Shown here: in pieces, positions 1-6,734 of the stretch
How positions within the stretch are numbered: the stretch's first letter is position 1
Layout of the letters: each line of letters begins with the position of its first letter
Assembly: GCA_002469525.1 (NCBI GenBank)
Contig: DKME01000123.1
Coordinates: 1 to 9,227 of the forward strand
DNA: 9,227 nucleotides
Reading direction: 5' to 3'
Source of the DNA: Actinobacteria bacterium UBA7422
GTDB taxonomy: Bacteria > Actinomycetota > Actinomycetes > S36-B12
Position numbers and translations under genes: made by a program
The notes under the pieces: model-generated
Database searches by the model: none
Told to the model about the DNA's origin: nothing
The model's input: only the letters and a program-made list of their open reading frames with translations

Positions 1-691
1 GCAGGGAACACGAATTCCCGTCATTCTTGCGCCATACGGTGGGCCACAACACTCACGGGTGCTCGCGTCCGGCGCTGCTTTCCTCTCGGATCAGTGGCTA
101 GCAAATCAGGGATTCGCGGTGATAGTCACTGACAATCGTGGCACTCCAGGTCACGGCCCCAATTTCGAATACAGCATTTCTGGTGACCTCGCGAGGATAG
201 TTGTCCAAGATCAAGTTGATGCCCTCATCGAACTTGGAAGCAGGTACCCAGACCTTGACCTTGACCGAGTTGGTATCCACGGCTGGTCATTTGGTGGGTA
301 CCTTGCCGCACTTGCAGTGATGGAACGCCCAGATATTTTCAAGGTGGGAATTGCGGGTGCACCCGTTACCGACTGGGCGCTTTATGACACGGCGTACACC
401 GAGCGCTACCTAGGTACCCCCGGTGAAAATTCCGATCAATACCAAGCAACGTCCTTGATTGAAAGGGCACACATGCTAGAGCGCCCACTTCTGATAATTC
501 ATGGGTTAGCGGACGACAACGTGCTTGTGGCACACTCACTTCGACTTTCAAGTGCACTTCTTGCTGCGGGAAAAACCCACTCGGTGCTGCCGCTTTCTGG
601 AGTGACACACATGACACCACAAGAAATTGTCGCTGAGAACTTGATGCTCGCTGAACTTGAATTCTTTCAAGAACACTTGCAACAGCAATAA
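1..691 (+). CDS. S9 family peptidase (prolyl oligopeptidase / DPP IV type), C-terminal part
   Basis: The reading frame is open from base 2, so the gene enters from outside the window and only the last 229 residues are present. These form the alpha/beta-hydrolase catalytic domain of an S9 serine peptidase, a family that cleaves short peptides, often after proline. The partial domain opens with the family motif PYGGPQ. The nucleophile Ser lies in GWSFGGY (Ser codon 287-289). The catalytic Asp is the first D of HGLADDNV (codon 512-514) and the His is in GVTHMT (codon 608-610), so the full catalytic triad is intact. The DDNV arrangement resembles DPP IV. The N-terminal beta-propeller expected in the family would lie upstream and cannot be seen, so substrate preference and any signal peptide are unknown. 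A GTG at 59 is an internal codon, not the start. The gene ends 19 bases before the convergent typA stop. Confidence 0.93.
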   Translation, partial: QGTRIPVILAPYGGPQHSRVLASGAAFLSDQWLANQGFAVIVTDNRGTPGHGPNFEYSISGDLARIVVQDQVDALIELGSRYPDLDLDRVGIHGWSFGGYLAALAVMERPDIFKVGIAGAPVTDWALYDTAYTERYLGTPGENSDQYQATSLIERAHMLERPLLIIHGLADDNVLVAHSLRLSSALLAAGKTHSVLPLSGVTHMTPQEIVAENLMLAELEFFQEHLQQQ

Positions 692-710
692 AATGTTGTC
701 GAGAGGATTC

Positions 711-2576
711 CTAACCCTTGGCTTTGTTGCGGCCCGCGCGCTGGCGCTCGCCAGCATCAAGGATCACTTTGCGAATCCGGACAGCCGAAGGCGCAACTTC
801 AACACATTCGTCTTCACGGCAGAACTCAAGTGCCTGTTCTAGGGAAAGCTGCTTATGAGGGATCAAAGGAACGAGAATGTCACCGGACGACTGGCGCATA
901 TTCGTGAGTTTCTTTTCCTTGGTGGGGTTGACATCCATGTCGTCACTGCGGGAGTTGACCCCCACGACCATGCCTTCGTAGACCTCGGTGCCCGGTCCAA
1001 CAAACATCGTGCCTCGCTCCTGCAAGTTTGCCAGAGCAAATCCGGTGGTGGGCCCAGTTCGGTCAGCGACCAAGGATCCGGTCGGGCGAGTGCGTAATTC
1101 GCCAAACCATGGCTCGTACTTGTCAAATACGTGATGCAGGAGCCCAGTTCCACGAGTTTCTGTGAGGAATTCTGTTCGGAAGCCGATTAAACCGCGAGCG
1201 GGAACCAGGTAGTCCATGCGAACCCAACCCGTTCCGTGGTTGATCATTTGGTCCATGCGGCCCTTACGAAGTGCCATAAGTTGGGTGACAACACCAAGGT
1301 AGTCCTCGGGGATGTCAACAGAGAGTCGCTCAACAGGTTCGTGGAGTTTGCCATCAACGAGTCGGGTGACGACCTGTGGTTTACCAACGGTCAACTCGAA
1401 GCCTTCGCGTTTCATCATTTCTACCAGGATCGCGAGCTGAAGTTCGCCTCGGCCTTGGACTTCCCACGTGTCGGGACGCTCAGTTGGCAAAACACGAATC
1501 GAGACGTTACCGATCGTTTCGGCTTGCAGTCGCTCTTTCACCATGTTAGCGGTGAGTTTGTTTCCACCACTACGGCCAGCGAGCGGTCCGGTATTGATAC
1601 CGATTGTCATGGAGATCGAAGGTTCGTCAACCGTAATTACGGGAAGCGCGATGGGGTCTTCTGGGTCAGCCAAGGTGTCACCAATTGTGATCTCAGGGAA
1701 CCCCGCGATGGCGATAATGTCTCCGGGTCCGGCACTGTCGGCTGGAACACGGGTCAACGCTTCGGTCATGAGAAGTTCAACAACTTTCATACGGTTGACG
1801 GTTCCGTCGGCCTGTATCCAAGCCACCTGCTGACCTTTGTTAATCGTGCCTTGGTGGACACGGCACAGCGCCAATCGACCCAAATAAGGGGACGCGTCCA
1901 AGTTGGTGACGTGGGCTTGTAGCGGTGCGCCCTCGGTGTAGGTCGGAGCTGGGATCGTTTCGACCAAGGTACGAAATAGGGGCTCGAGGTCTTCTTCTTC
2001 GGGCATTCCACCGTCAGCCGGTCGCGTCAAAGAAGCCCGGCCAGCCTTAGCGCTGGTGTACACGATTGGGAATTCAATCTGCTTTTCATTTGCATCAAGG
2101 TCAAGGAAGAGTTCATACGCTTCGTCGACTACTTCGGCGATTCGCGAGTCTGGGCGGTCAACCTTATTAATCACCAGCACCACGGGAAGGTTCTTCTGGA
2201 GTGCCTTGCGCAGCACAAAGCGGGTCTGGGGCAATGGGCCCTCAGAAGCATCGACTAGGAGCACAACCCCGTCGACCATTTCAAGTCCGCGCTCAACTTC
2301 GCCACCAAAGTCAGCGTGACCGGGGGTGTCAATAATGTTGAAAGTCATGCCCTCTTCGGGAGCGGACGGACCCATGTAGCGCACCGATGTGTTCTTGGCA
2401 AGGATCGTGATTCCCTTTTCGCGCTCTAGATCCATCGAGTCCATGACCCGGTCATTCACGTCCTGGTTTTCCCGAAAAGCCCCGGACTGCCACAGCATGG
2501 CGTCTACGAGCGTGGTTTTGCCATGGTCAACGTGGGCAATGATGGCAACATTGCGTAAATCTGAGCGGAAAGTCAC
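711..2576 (-). CDS. typA: Translational GTPase TypA/BipA
   Basis: Ribosome-binding GTPase of the EF-G/LepA superfamily, linked in other bacteria to 50S assembly and to growth under stress or cold. With the start chosen here it has 621 residues, within the usual range of about 600-640. G1 is AHVDHGKTT (residues 14-22), the switch I threonine region is EREKGITI (51-58), G3 is DTPGH (83-87) and G4 is NKVD (137-140). These are followed by the beta-barrel domain II, EF-G-like domains III and V, and the TypA C-terminal domain. A GTG at 2598-2600 would add eight residues. I prefer the GTG at 2574-2576 because it gives an N-terminus beginning MTFRSDLRNVAIIAHVDHG, close to known TypA proteins, and because TATTGT lies exactly 6 bases upstream. 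The C-terminus is Lys/Arg-rich (RAGRNKAKG). It is divergent from the ACT-GNAT gene and convergent with the S9 peptidase. Confidence 0.96.
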   Translation of the reverse strand: MTFRSDLRNVAIIAHVDHGKTTLVDAMLWQSGAFRENQDVNDRVMDSMDLEREKGITILAKNTSVRYMGPSAPEEGMTFNIIDTPGHADFGGEVERGLEMVDGVVLLVDASEGPLPQTRFVLRKALQKNLPVVLVINKVDRPDSRIAEVVDEAYELFLDLDANEKQIEFPIVYTSAKAGRASLTRPADGGMPEEEDLEPLFRTLVETIPAPTYTEGAPLQAHVTNLDASPYLGRLALCRVHQGTINKGQQVAWIQADGTVNRMKVVELLMTEALTRVPADSAGPGDIIAIAGFPEITIGDTLADPEDPIALPVITVDEPSISMTIGINTGPLAGRSGGNKLTANMVKERLQAETIGNVSIRVLPTERPDTWEVQGRGELQLAILVEMMKREGFELTVGKPQVVTRLVDGKLHEPVERLSVDIPEDYLGVVTQLMALRKGRMDQMINHGTGWVRMDYLVPARGLIGFRTEFLTETRGTGLLHHVFDKYEPWFGELRTRPTGSLVADRTGPTTGFALANLQERGTMFVGPGTEVYEGMVVGVNSRSDDMDVNPTKEKKLTNMRQSSGDILVPLIPHKQLSLEQALEFCREDECVEVAPSAVRIRKVILDAGERQRAGRNKAKG

Positions 2577-2582
2577 TAGCGC

Positions 2583-2588
2583 ACAATA
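2583..2588 (-). promoter_or_regulatory. Predicted -10 element of leaderless typA promoter
   Basis: On the minus strand the hexamer TATTGT (a TANNNT match) is followed by exactly 6 bases and then the preferred GTG start at 2576. No Shine-Dalgarno sequence precedes that GTG. Transcription would begin at or next to the start codon. No convincing -35 is visible. The choice depends on the downstream GTG being the true start. Confidence 0.5.
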
Positions 2589-2628
2589 GGCGTTTATCAC
2601 ATTTTCATTTCACATGGGTGCCAAACGC

Positions 2629-2634
2629 TAGACT
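2629..2634 (+). promoter_or_regulatory. Predicted -10 element of leaderless ACT-GNAT promoter
   Basis: TAGACT lies 5 bases upstream of the GTG start at 2640, with no Shine-Dalgarno sequence between them. It is 40 bases from the divergent typA -10 hexamer. A 6-bp inverted pair, GCGTTT (2590-2595) and AAACGC (2623-2628), flanks the shared region but is weak by itself. Confidence 0.5.
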
Positions 2635-2639
2635 TCGGC

Positions 2640-3506
2640 GTGCTTTTAATCCGGCAACTACAAACCTACTCGGTGCTCAAACTCGATTCTGAAGGCCCGA
2701 ATCCTGTAATTCCTGCGGATACGGACTTCTGGTCGATCACTAAAACCTACGACGAACTTTCCCTGGTCTGCGTTACCGGTGAGGCACCAAAAGTTGGCGT
2801 CATGGAGCGCTCGGATAATTGGTGCGCGTTTCGAGTGGCCGGAACTATGGAGTTCACGCTTACCGGGGTCATCGCCCAAATCTCGCAAGTTCTCGCCGAT
2901 TCACACCTGGGCATCTTTGTTGTGAGCACATTTGACACCGACTTCATTCTCGTCGCTTCACATGACGCGGACGCCGCAGTCGACAAGTGGCGCGAAGTGG
3001 GTATCGAAGTTGTTGAACCACTCCACCAGACAACTCGGCTGGACTTCATTGATTTTAATTATGAACTAGAAGACATCGCCCATAACAATCGTCAGGGTAA
3101 GACCTGGGTTGACGACTACCCCACCAAAGGCGACACCATGATTGCGAACCTTTCGTTAACTGCTCAGCTTGATTCTTCACAAGAAGTCCCCATGCTTTTT
3201 GCATTGCGATCACGATCAACTGGACTAGCAATCGGCAGCATTGGCTTTAGGGGCGAGCACATTGACGCTGCTATTCATGCAAGAGAGATTGGTTACGAGT
3301 TGGTAGAGAGCGAGCGCCTAAAAGGGCTCGGAACTGAGGCGATCGCAGGTCTAATAGAAATCGCGCGCACAAGAGGAGTAACGCAACTATGTGCCAAAAC
3401 TGATCCACTCAATATCCCGAGTCAAAAAGCTCTTGCACGAAATGGTTTTGTTGAGCTCCCAGGGACCGGTGCGGAAATCACGTGGGAATTTTCAATCCCA
3501 GATTAA
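2640..3506 (+). CDS. ACT-domain (ACT_7/CASTOR-like) - GNAT acetyltransferase fusion
   Basis: A single 288-residue reading frame joins two domains. Residues about 1-126 resemble the ACT_7 (CASTOR-like) amino-acid-binding fold: FWSITKTYDELSLVC at 30-44, then a second ACT half with GTMEFTLTGV (68-77) and STFDTDFILV (96-105). Residues about 132-288 form a RimJ/RimL-like GNAT acetyltransferase. They include WVDDYPTKGD (156-165), the acetyl-CoA pyrophosphate loop RLKGLG (226-231, matching R/Q-x-x-G-x-G/A) and the terminal motif NIPSQKALARNGF (258-270). No internal start suggests two separate genes. ACT-GNAT fusions acting as amino-acid-regulated protein acetyltransferases have been described in actinobacteria. 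By analogy this enzyme may acetylate a protein or small molecule under amino-acid control, but the effector and substrate cannot be read from sequence. It lies 33 bases upstream of a cysteine-synthase-family gene on the same strand. The GTG start is supported by TAGACT 5 bases upstream. Confidence 0.85.
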   Translation: MLLIRQLQTYSVLKLDSEGPNPVIPADTDFWSITKTYDELSLVCVTGEAPKVGVMERSDNWCAFRVAGTMEFTLTGVIAQISQVLADSHLGIFVVSTFDTDFILVASHDADAAVDKWREVGIEVVEPLHQTTRLDFIDFNYELEDIAHNNRQGKTWVDDYPTKGDTMIANLSLTAQLDSSQEVPMLFALRSRSTGLAIGSIGFRGEHIDAAIHAREIGYELVESERLKGLGTEAIAGLIEIARTRGVTQLCAKTDPLNIPSQKALARNGFVELPGTGAEITWEFSIPD

Positions 3507-3527
3507 CTTTTGGGCCAATTAGCTGAG

Positions 3528-3533
3528 TAACCT
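3528..3533 (+). promoter_or_regulatory. Predicted -10 element of leaderless cysteine-synthase-like gene
   Basis: TAACCT is followed by 6 bases and the ATG at 3540, with no Shine-Dalgarno sequence. The gene could therefore have its own leaderless transcript despite lying only 33 bases after the ACT-GNAT stop. The 7-mer GTAACCT is identical to that before the DUF6542-like gene (6722-6728). Confidence 0.5.
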
Positions 3534-3539
3534 TGGACT

Positions 3540-4481
3540 ATGAGCACCCATGTTTTTGGAAGCGTATTGGATTCAATTGGAAACACTCCTCTTGTTCATC
3601 TCGGGCAAATGTCACCTGTCGGTGGTGCGGCGATCTACCTGAAACTCGAATACATGAACCCCACCGGTTCTAAAAAGGACCGCATGGCTCTGGCAATGAT
3701 TGAAGGGGCCGAGGAACGAGGCCACCTGACACCTGGAATGAGCGTCGTCGAATACTCCGGAGGAAGTACTGGCACCGCGTTGGCATTAATTTGCAGTGTA
3801 AAAGGGTATCGATTTCGTTTGGTGACCTCAGATGCTTTTTCCCAGGAGAAAATCCACATGATGCGCGCACTTGGTGCCGAACTAGAAATCATTGAAGCCT
3901 TTGACGGGGGGATCACCGGAGCCTTGATCCAAGCCATGGTGGATCGGGCAGCTGAGATCGCACAGGAACCAGGAACTTTCTACACCGATCAACTGAACAA
4001 CCCTGACATGCTCAAGGGGTTCGAGAAACTCGGAACAGAATTCCTCGAGGCGCTCGGCGCAGATGGGATTACGGCCATGTGTGACACAGTGGGTACCGCA
4101 GGCACATTAATGGGGGCGTCGCAAGCCTTTCGCAAAGCTGGGGCTCAGGTTGAATTGATTGCACTTGAACCCGCGTCTTCTCCGATTCTTAGCAGTGGCG
4201 TAAAGGGATCCCACCGGGTTGAAGGCGTCGGCTTGGGCTTCGTCCCCGCACAACTTGACCCAAAGAATTACGACCGGGTCATGACAATTGACGAGGAAAC
4301 AGCTCGGGAAACCTCCCGCGAACTTGCCCGTAAAGAGGGAATATTTGCCGGAACGTCCACCGGTATGAACGTAGCCGGCGCAATTGCAATTGCTCAGGAA
4401 CTGGGACCAAACGACACCGTGGTCGCAGTTGCCTGTGACACCGGGATCAAATATCTCAGTGAAGGTTTATTTGACGCCTAA
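3540..4481 (+). CDS. Cysteine synthase family PLP-dependent enzyme (divergent subgroup)
   Basis: A 313-residue fold-type II PLP enzyme of the cysteine synthase / cystathionine beta-synthase family, which typically carries out beta-replacement on O-acetylserine or a related amino acid. Visible features are DSIGNTPLVHL (11-21), the PLP lysine in NPTGSKKDR (Lys46 by analogy with SxKDR), the substrate loop SGGSTG (73-78), the phosphate-binding loop VGTAGT (184-189), EGVGLGFVP (228-236) and CDTGIKYLS (299-307). Classical CysK has TSGNTG and GTGGT in the two loops. GGSTG and VGTAG instead mark a separate subgroup usually annotated only as 'cysteine synthase family', so I give no cysK symbol. Its sulfur donor and acceptor are uncertain. 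It follows an ACT-GNAT gene that could sense amino acids. It has no C-terminal CBS or ACT domain, and it converges on ychF with a 19-base gap. Confidence 0.88.
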   Translation: MSTHVFGSVLDSIGNTPLVHLGQMSPVGGAAIYLKLEYMNPTGSKKDRMALAMIEGAEERGHLTPGMSVVEYSGGSTGTALALICSVKGYRFRLVTSDAFSQEKIHMMRALGAELEIIEAFDGGITGALIQAMVDRAAEIAQEPGTFYTDQLNNPDMLKGFEKLGTEFLEALGADGITAMCDTVGTAGTLMGASQAFRKAGAQVELIALEPASSPILSSGVKGSHRVEGVGLGFVPAQLDPKNYDRVMTIDEETARETSRELARKEGIFAGTSTGMNVAGAIAIAQELGPNDTVVAVACDTGIKYLSEGLFDA

Positions 4482-4500
4482 CGGACAAACAGACCGATGT

Positions 4501-5574
4501 TTACACGTTGAAGCGGAACTCCACCACGTCGCCATCGGCCATGATGTAGTCCTTGCCTTCAATGCGAACTTTGCCACGTGACTTTGCCTCGCTCATAGAA
4601 CCGGCGCCCATCAGGTCGTCAAAAGATACAACTTCAGCTTTAATAAAGCCCTTTTGGAAGTCAGTATGGATGACACCAGCAGCTTCAGGGGCGGTTGCAT
4701 TGTGAGGAATCGTCCAGGCTCGCGCCTCTTTTGGCCCTGCCGTGAGATAGGTCTGAAGTCCGAGAGCATCAAAGCCCACCCGGGCTAACGCCTTAAGACC
4801 AGATTCGGTTTGCCCAACTGATTGAAGCAGTTCCAACGCTTCTTCATCAGAAATTTCAACTAATTCAGATTCAATTTTTGCATCCAAGAACACTACCTCG
4901 GCCGGAGCGACAAGTTCCTTCATTTCATTCCGGAAATCACTATTGGACAGCTCTTCTTCGTCTGCGTTGACCACATACACAAATGGCTTGGCTGTGAGTA
5001 AGAAAAGTTCACGAATTGGTTCCGAATCAAATCTCGCGCTGAACAAAGTCTTGCCACTGTTGAGAATCTCTTGGGCTTTCTCCGCGGCCTCTAAAACGAT
5101 CGCCTTAGATTTATCGAGCCGCAATTCTTTTTCCAGTCGTGGGATCGCTTTTTCAAGAGTTTGCATGTCGGCCAAAATTAATTCGGTATTGATGGTTTCC
5201 ATATCTTCTTTGGGAGAGACCCGGCCTTCGACATGGACAACGTCGTCATCAGTGAAAGCGCGCAGAACCTGACAGATCGCGTCAGACTCGCGGATATTCG
5301 CAAGGAACTTGTTGCCGAGACCAGCACCTTCGGATGCGCCTTTCACAATTCCAGCAATATCAACGAACGTAACACTGGCCGGGATGATCTTCTCAGAACC
5401 GAACACTTTGGCTAAGTCATTCAGCCTGGAATCGGGCACGCCGACCACGCCCGTGTTGGGCTCGATAGTTGCGAAGGGGTAATTCGCGGCAAGGACATCG
5501 TTCTTTGTCAATGCGTTAAACAGGGTTGATTTGCCCACATTGGGCAGGCCGACGATTCCAAGAGTTAGTCCCAC
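4501..5574 (-). CDS. ychF: Redox-regulated ATPase / GTPase YchF (OLA1 family)
   Basis: A universally conserved Obg-related P-loop NTPase that associates with ribosomes and is linked to translation and oxidative stress responses. From the GTG at 5572-5574 it has 357 residues. G1 is GLPNVGKST (9-17) and G3 is DIAG (72-75). The G4 position reads NADE (203-206); this NxxE form instead of NKxD is the family hallmark associated with ATP preference. A coiled-coil insertion follows about residues 135-175, and the C-terminal TGS-like domain runs from about 266 to the end (DGDVVEFRFNV). A TTG at 5602-5604 would add ten residues. I prefer the GTG because MGLTLGIVGLPNVGKST matches the usual YchF N-terminus and because TAGACT sits 7 bases upstream. 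The longer start would put the neighbouring palindrome inside the coding region. Divergent from rmuC. Confidence 0.97.
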   Translation of the reverse strand: MGLTLGIVGLPNVGKSTLFNALTKNDVLAANYPFATIEPNTGVVGVPDSRLNDLAKVFGSEKIIPASVTFVDIAGIVKGASEGAGLGNKFLANIRESDAICQVLRAFTDDDVVHVEGRVSPKEDMETINTELILADMQTLEKAIPRLEKELRLDKSKAIVLEAAEKAQEILNSGKTLFSARFDSEPIRELFLLTAKPFVYVVNADEEELSNSDFRNEMKELVAPAEVVFLDAKIESELVEISDEEALELLQSVGQTESGLKALARVGFDALGLQTYLTAGPKEARAWTIPHNATAPEAAGVIHTDFQKGFIKAEVVSFDDLMGAGSMSEAKSRGKVRIEGKDYIMADGDVVEFRFNV

Positions 5575-5580
5575 GGCCGC

Positions 5581-5602
5581 GAGTCTAGATTGAGACTCAA
5601 TC
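5581..5602. repeat. Nested palindromes beside the ychF -10: candidate operator
   Basis: Two overlapping perfect inverted repeats lie in the ychF/rmuC divergent region. GATTGAG-A-CTCAATC (5588-5602) has 7-bp arms around one central base. GAGTCT (5581-5586) and AGACTC (5593-5598) are 6-bp arms separated by 6 bases. TCTAGA (5584-5589) is a third, short palindrome at their overlap. The 15-bp palindrome directly abuts the predicted ychF -10, a position where a dimeric repressor would occlude polymerase. No regulator is recognised, and no other copy was noticed in the window. Confidence 0.5.
5582..5587 (-). promoter_or_regulatory. Predicted -10 element of leaderless ychF promoter
   Basis: On the minus strand, TAGACT is followed by 7 bases and the GTG at 5574. 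There is no Shine-Dalgarno sequence. The same hexamer serves the ACT-GNAT gene. It lies inside one inverted repeat and abuts another (5581-5602). Confidence 0.5.
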
Positions 5603-5626
5603 AACCTAAATGTCGGTCATACATGT

Positions 5627-5632
5627 CAGTAT
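5627..5632 (+). promoter_or_regulatory. Possible -10 element of leaderless rmuC promoter
   Basis: CAGTAT lies exactly 6 bases upstream of the ATG at 5639. It keeps A at position 2 and T at position 6 of the -10 consensus but starts with C, so it is the weakest member of the set. No Shine-Dalgarno sequence is visible. Confidence 0.33.
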
Positions 5633-5638
5633 CGACGG

Positions 5639-6721
5639 ATGGATTCACTCGCGCTGCTCGTCGTTGTAATTATTGCTGTAATTATTCTCGTGTTTATTTC
5701 AATTGGGTTCGGTTACTTCCTCGGATCTCGAGGCAAGGACTCCTCTAGCGTTCCAGAATTTGAGAGCGGCCTTAGTTCCCTCTCAGACGCCGTTGACCGA
5801 ATCACGAACTCGGTCTCTGCCCAACAGATCTCTTCGGCACAGGCTTCAGCTTCCTTGCAAACTGAACTCACCCGGTCACTCGCGAACCAATCTGAGAGCC
5901 TGCTTCGTTCGGTTTCGGAAGTAAAGACCCAGGCGCAGCAACTCAGCTCGGTGCTCAGCCGATCAGGAGCGCGCGGGCAGTGGGGGGAAATGGAACTCAC
6001 ACGGTTAGTCGAAGCTGCCGGCATGATCAAACGCGTTCACTTCTTAGACCAAAACACGATTGACAGTGCCCAAGGTCAATTACGCCCGGATTTACAAGTC
6101 ATGCTTTCCAATGGACGTTGTATTTTGATTGATGCAAAAACGCCAATGGAGTCATTCCTTCGTAGCGCGGGGAATCAGTCTGAGGAAAGTATCGATGCGC
6201 TTCTGACAGCGCACGCGGACGCGGTAGTTCGCCATGTTGAACAACTGAGTCGAAAAGCGTATTCCGCTGAGGTCACAGAGTCCGTTGACTTTGTTGTCAT
6301 GTTTTTACCTTCCGAGGCGCTCCTGGAAGCAGCTCTTAACCAACGCCCCGACCTGCTTGACTTTGCCTTCAGTCGTAATATCGTTCCGGCAACTCCCACG
6401 ACTTTGTTTGCATTGCTGCGGGCTGTCTCACTCGGCTGGCAAAACAGTGACATGGTTGAGCAGGCGCAGGAAATTGCCAAACTCTCTCGGGATCTTTATT
6501 CCCGGCTTGACGTGGTACTCGGCCATCTCGCCAGCCTTGGCAAGTCACTAAATTCCTCCGTTGGGCACTACAACAGTGCCGTTCGTTCAGTTGACGCCCG
6601 GCTTCGCCCAACTGGGCGCGCATTGACCGCGCTAGGGGTCAGGGGAAGCAAAAACGAGAGCGCTCTCACGGACACACCGGTCCTTGAAGTGTTCGCTTCT
6701 GAACTCCCAGAGCCTGATTAG
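5639..6721 (+). CDS. rmuC: DNA recombination protein RmuC
   Basis: RmuC-family protein; the founding member in E. coli limits recombination at short inverted repeats and is predicted to be a membrane-anchored nuclease. This protein has 360 residues. One hydrophobic N-terminal segment (about 4-28) anchors it. A Ser/Gln-rich predicted coiled coil follows (about 41-110), then the conserved core. Core motifs are RGQWGEMEL (112-120), the PD-(D/E)xK-like pair RPDLQVML (149-156) and LIDAK (163-167; likely catalytic Asp151, Asp165, Lys167), and MFLPSEALLEAAL (221-233). It is shorter than E. coli RmuC, mainly because the coiled coil is shorter. Divergent from ychF across 64 bases. The DUF6542-like gene follows after only 13 bases, so co-transcription is likely even though the second gene may have its own promoter. 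Confidence 0.95.
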   Translation: MDSLALLVVVIIAVIILVFISIGFGYFLGSRGKDSSSVPEFESGLSSLSDAVDRITNSVSAQQISSAQASASLQTELTRSLANQSESLLRSVSEVKTQAQQLSSVLSRSGARGQWGEMELTRLVEAAGMIKRVHFLDQNTIDSAQGQLRPDLQVMLSNGRCILIDAKTPMESFLRSAGNQSEESIDALLTAHADAVVRHVEQLSRKAYSAEVTESVDFVVMFLPSEALLEAALNQRPDLLDFAFSRNIVPATPTTLFALLRAVSLGWQNSDMVEQAQEIAKLSRDLYSRLDVVLGHLASLGKSLNSSVGHYNSAVRSVDARLRPTGRALTALGVRGSKNESALTDTPVLEVFASELPEPD

Positions 6722-6722
6722 G

Positions 6723-6728
6723 TAACCT
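6723..6728 (+). promoter_or_regulatory. Predicted -10 element of leaderless DUF6542-like gene
   Basis: TAACCT starts one base after the rmuC stop codon and lies exactly 6 bases before the GTG at 6735. The 13-base gap holds no Shine-Dalgarno sequence. The -35 zone would lie within the rmuC 3' end. Confidence 0.48.
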
Positions 6729-6734
6729 GAGCCA

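Noticed and set aside
680..698. CAACA...TGTTG inverted repeat between the S9 peptidase and typA ends, as a terminator
   Set aside because: The stem has only five base pairs, is AT-rich with a 9-base loop, and has no following T-tract on either strand.
1236..1922. A 228-codon open frame on the plus strand inside typA
   Set aside because: It lies wholly antisense to a strongly supported TypA gene. Its translation is low-complexity and unlike any known family, as expected for the opposite strand of a conserved gene.
2576..2631. Inverted pairs CTAGCG/CGCTAG and GCGTTT/AAACGC across the typA / ACT-GNAT region as an operator
   Set aside because: The arms are 6 bp with gaps of 27 or more bases, and the outer pair partly overlaps the start and -10 sequences. 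There is not enough to claim a binding site without comparison to relatives.
4487..4502. AAACA...TGTTT inverted repeat between the cysteine-synthase-like gene and ychF ends
   Set aside because: A 5-bp A/T stem is too weak for an intrinsic terminator and could easily occur by chance. The GCAA...TTGC pair at 7490-7500 is weaker still.
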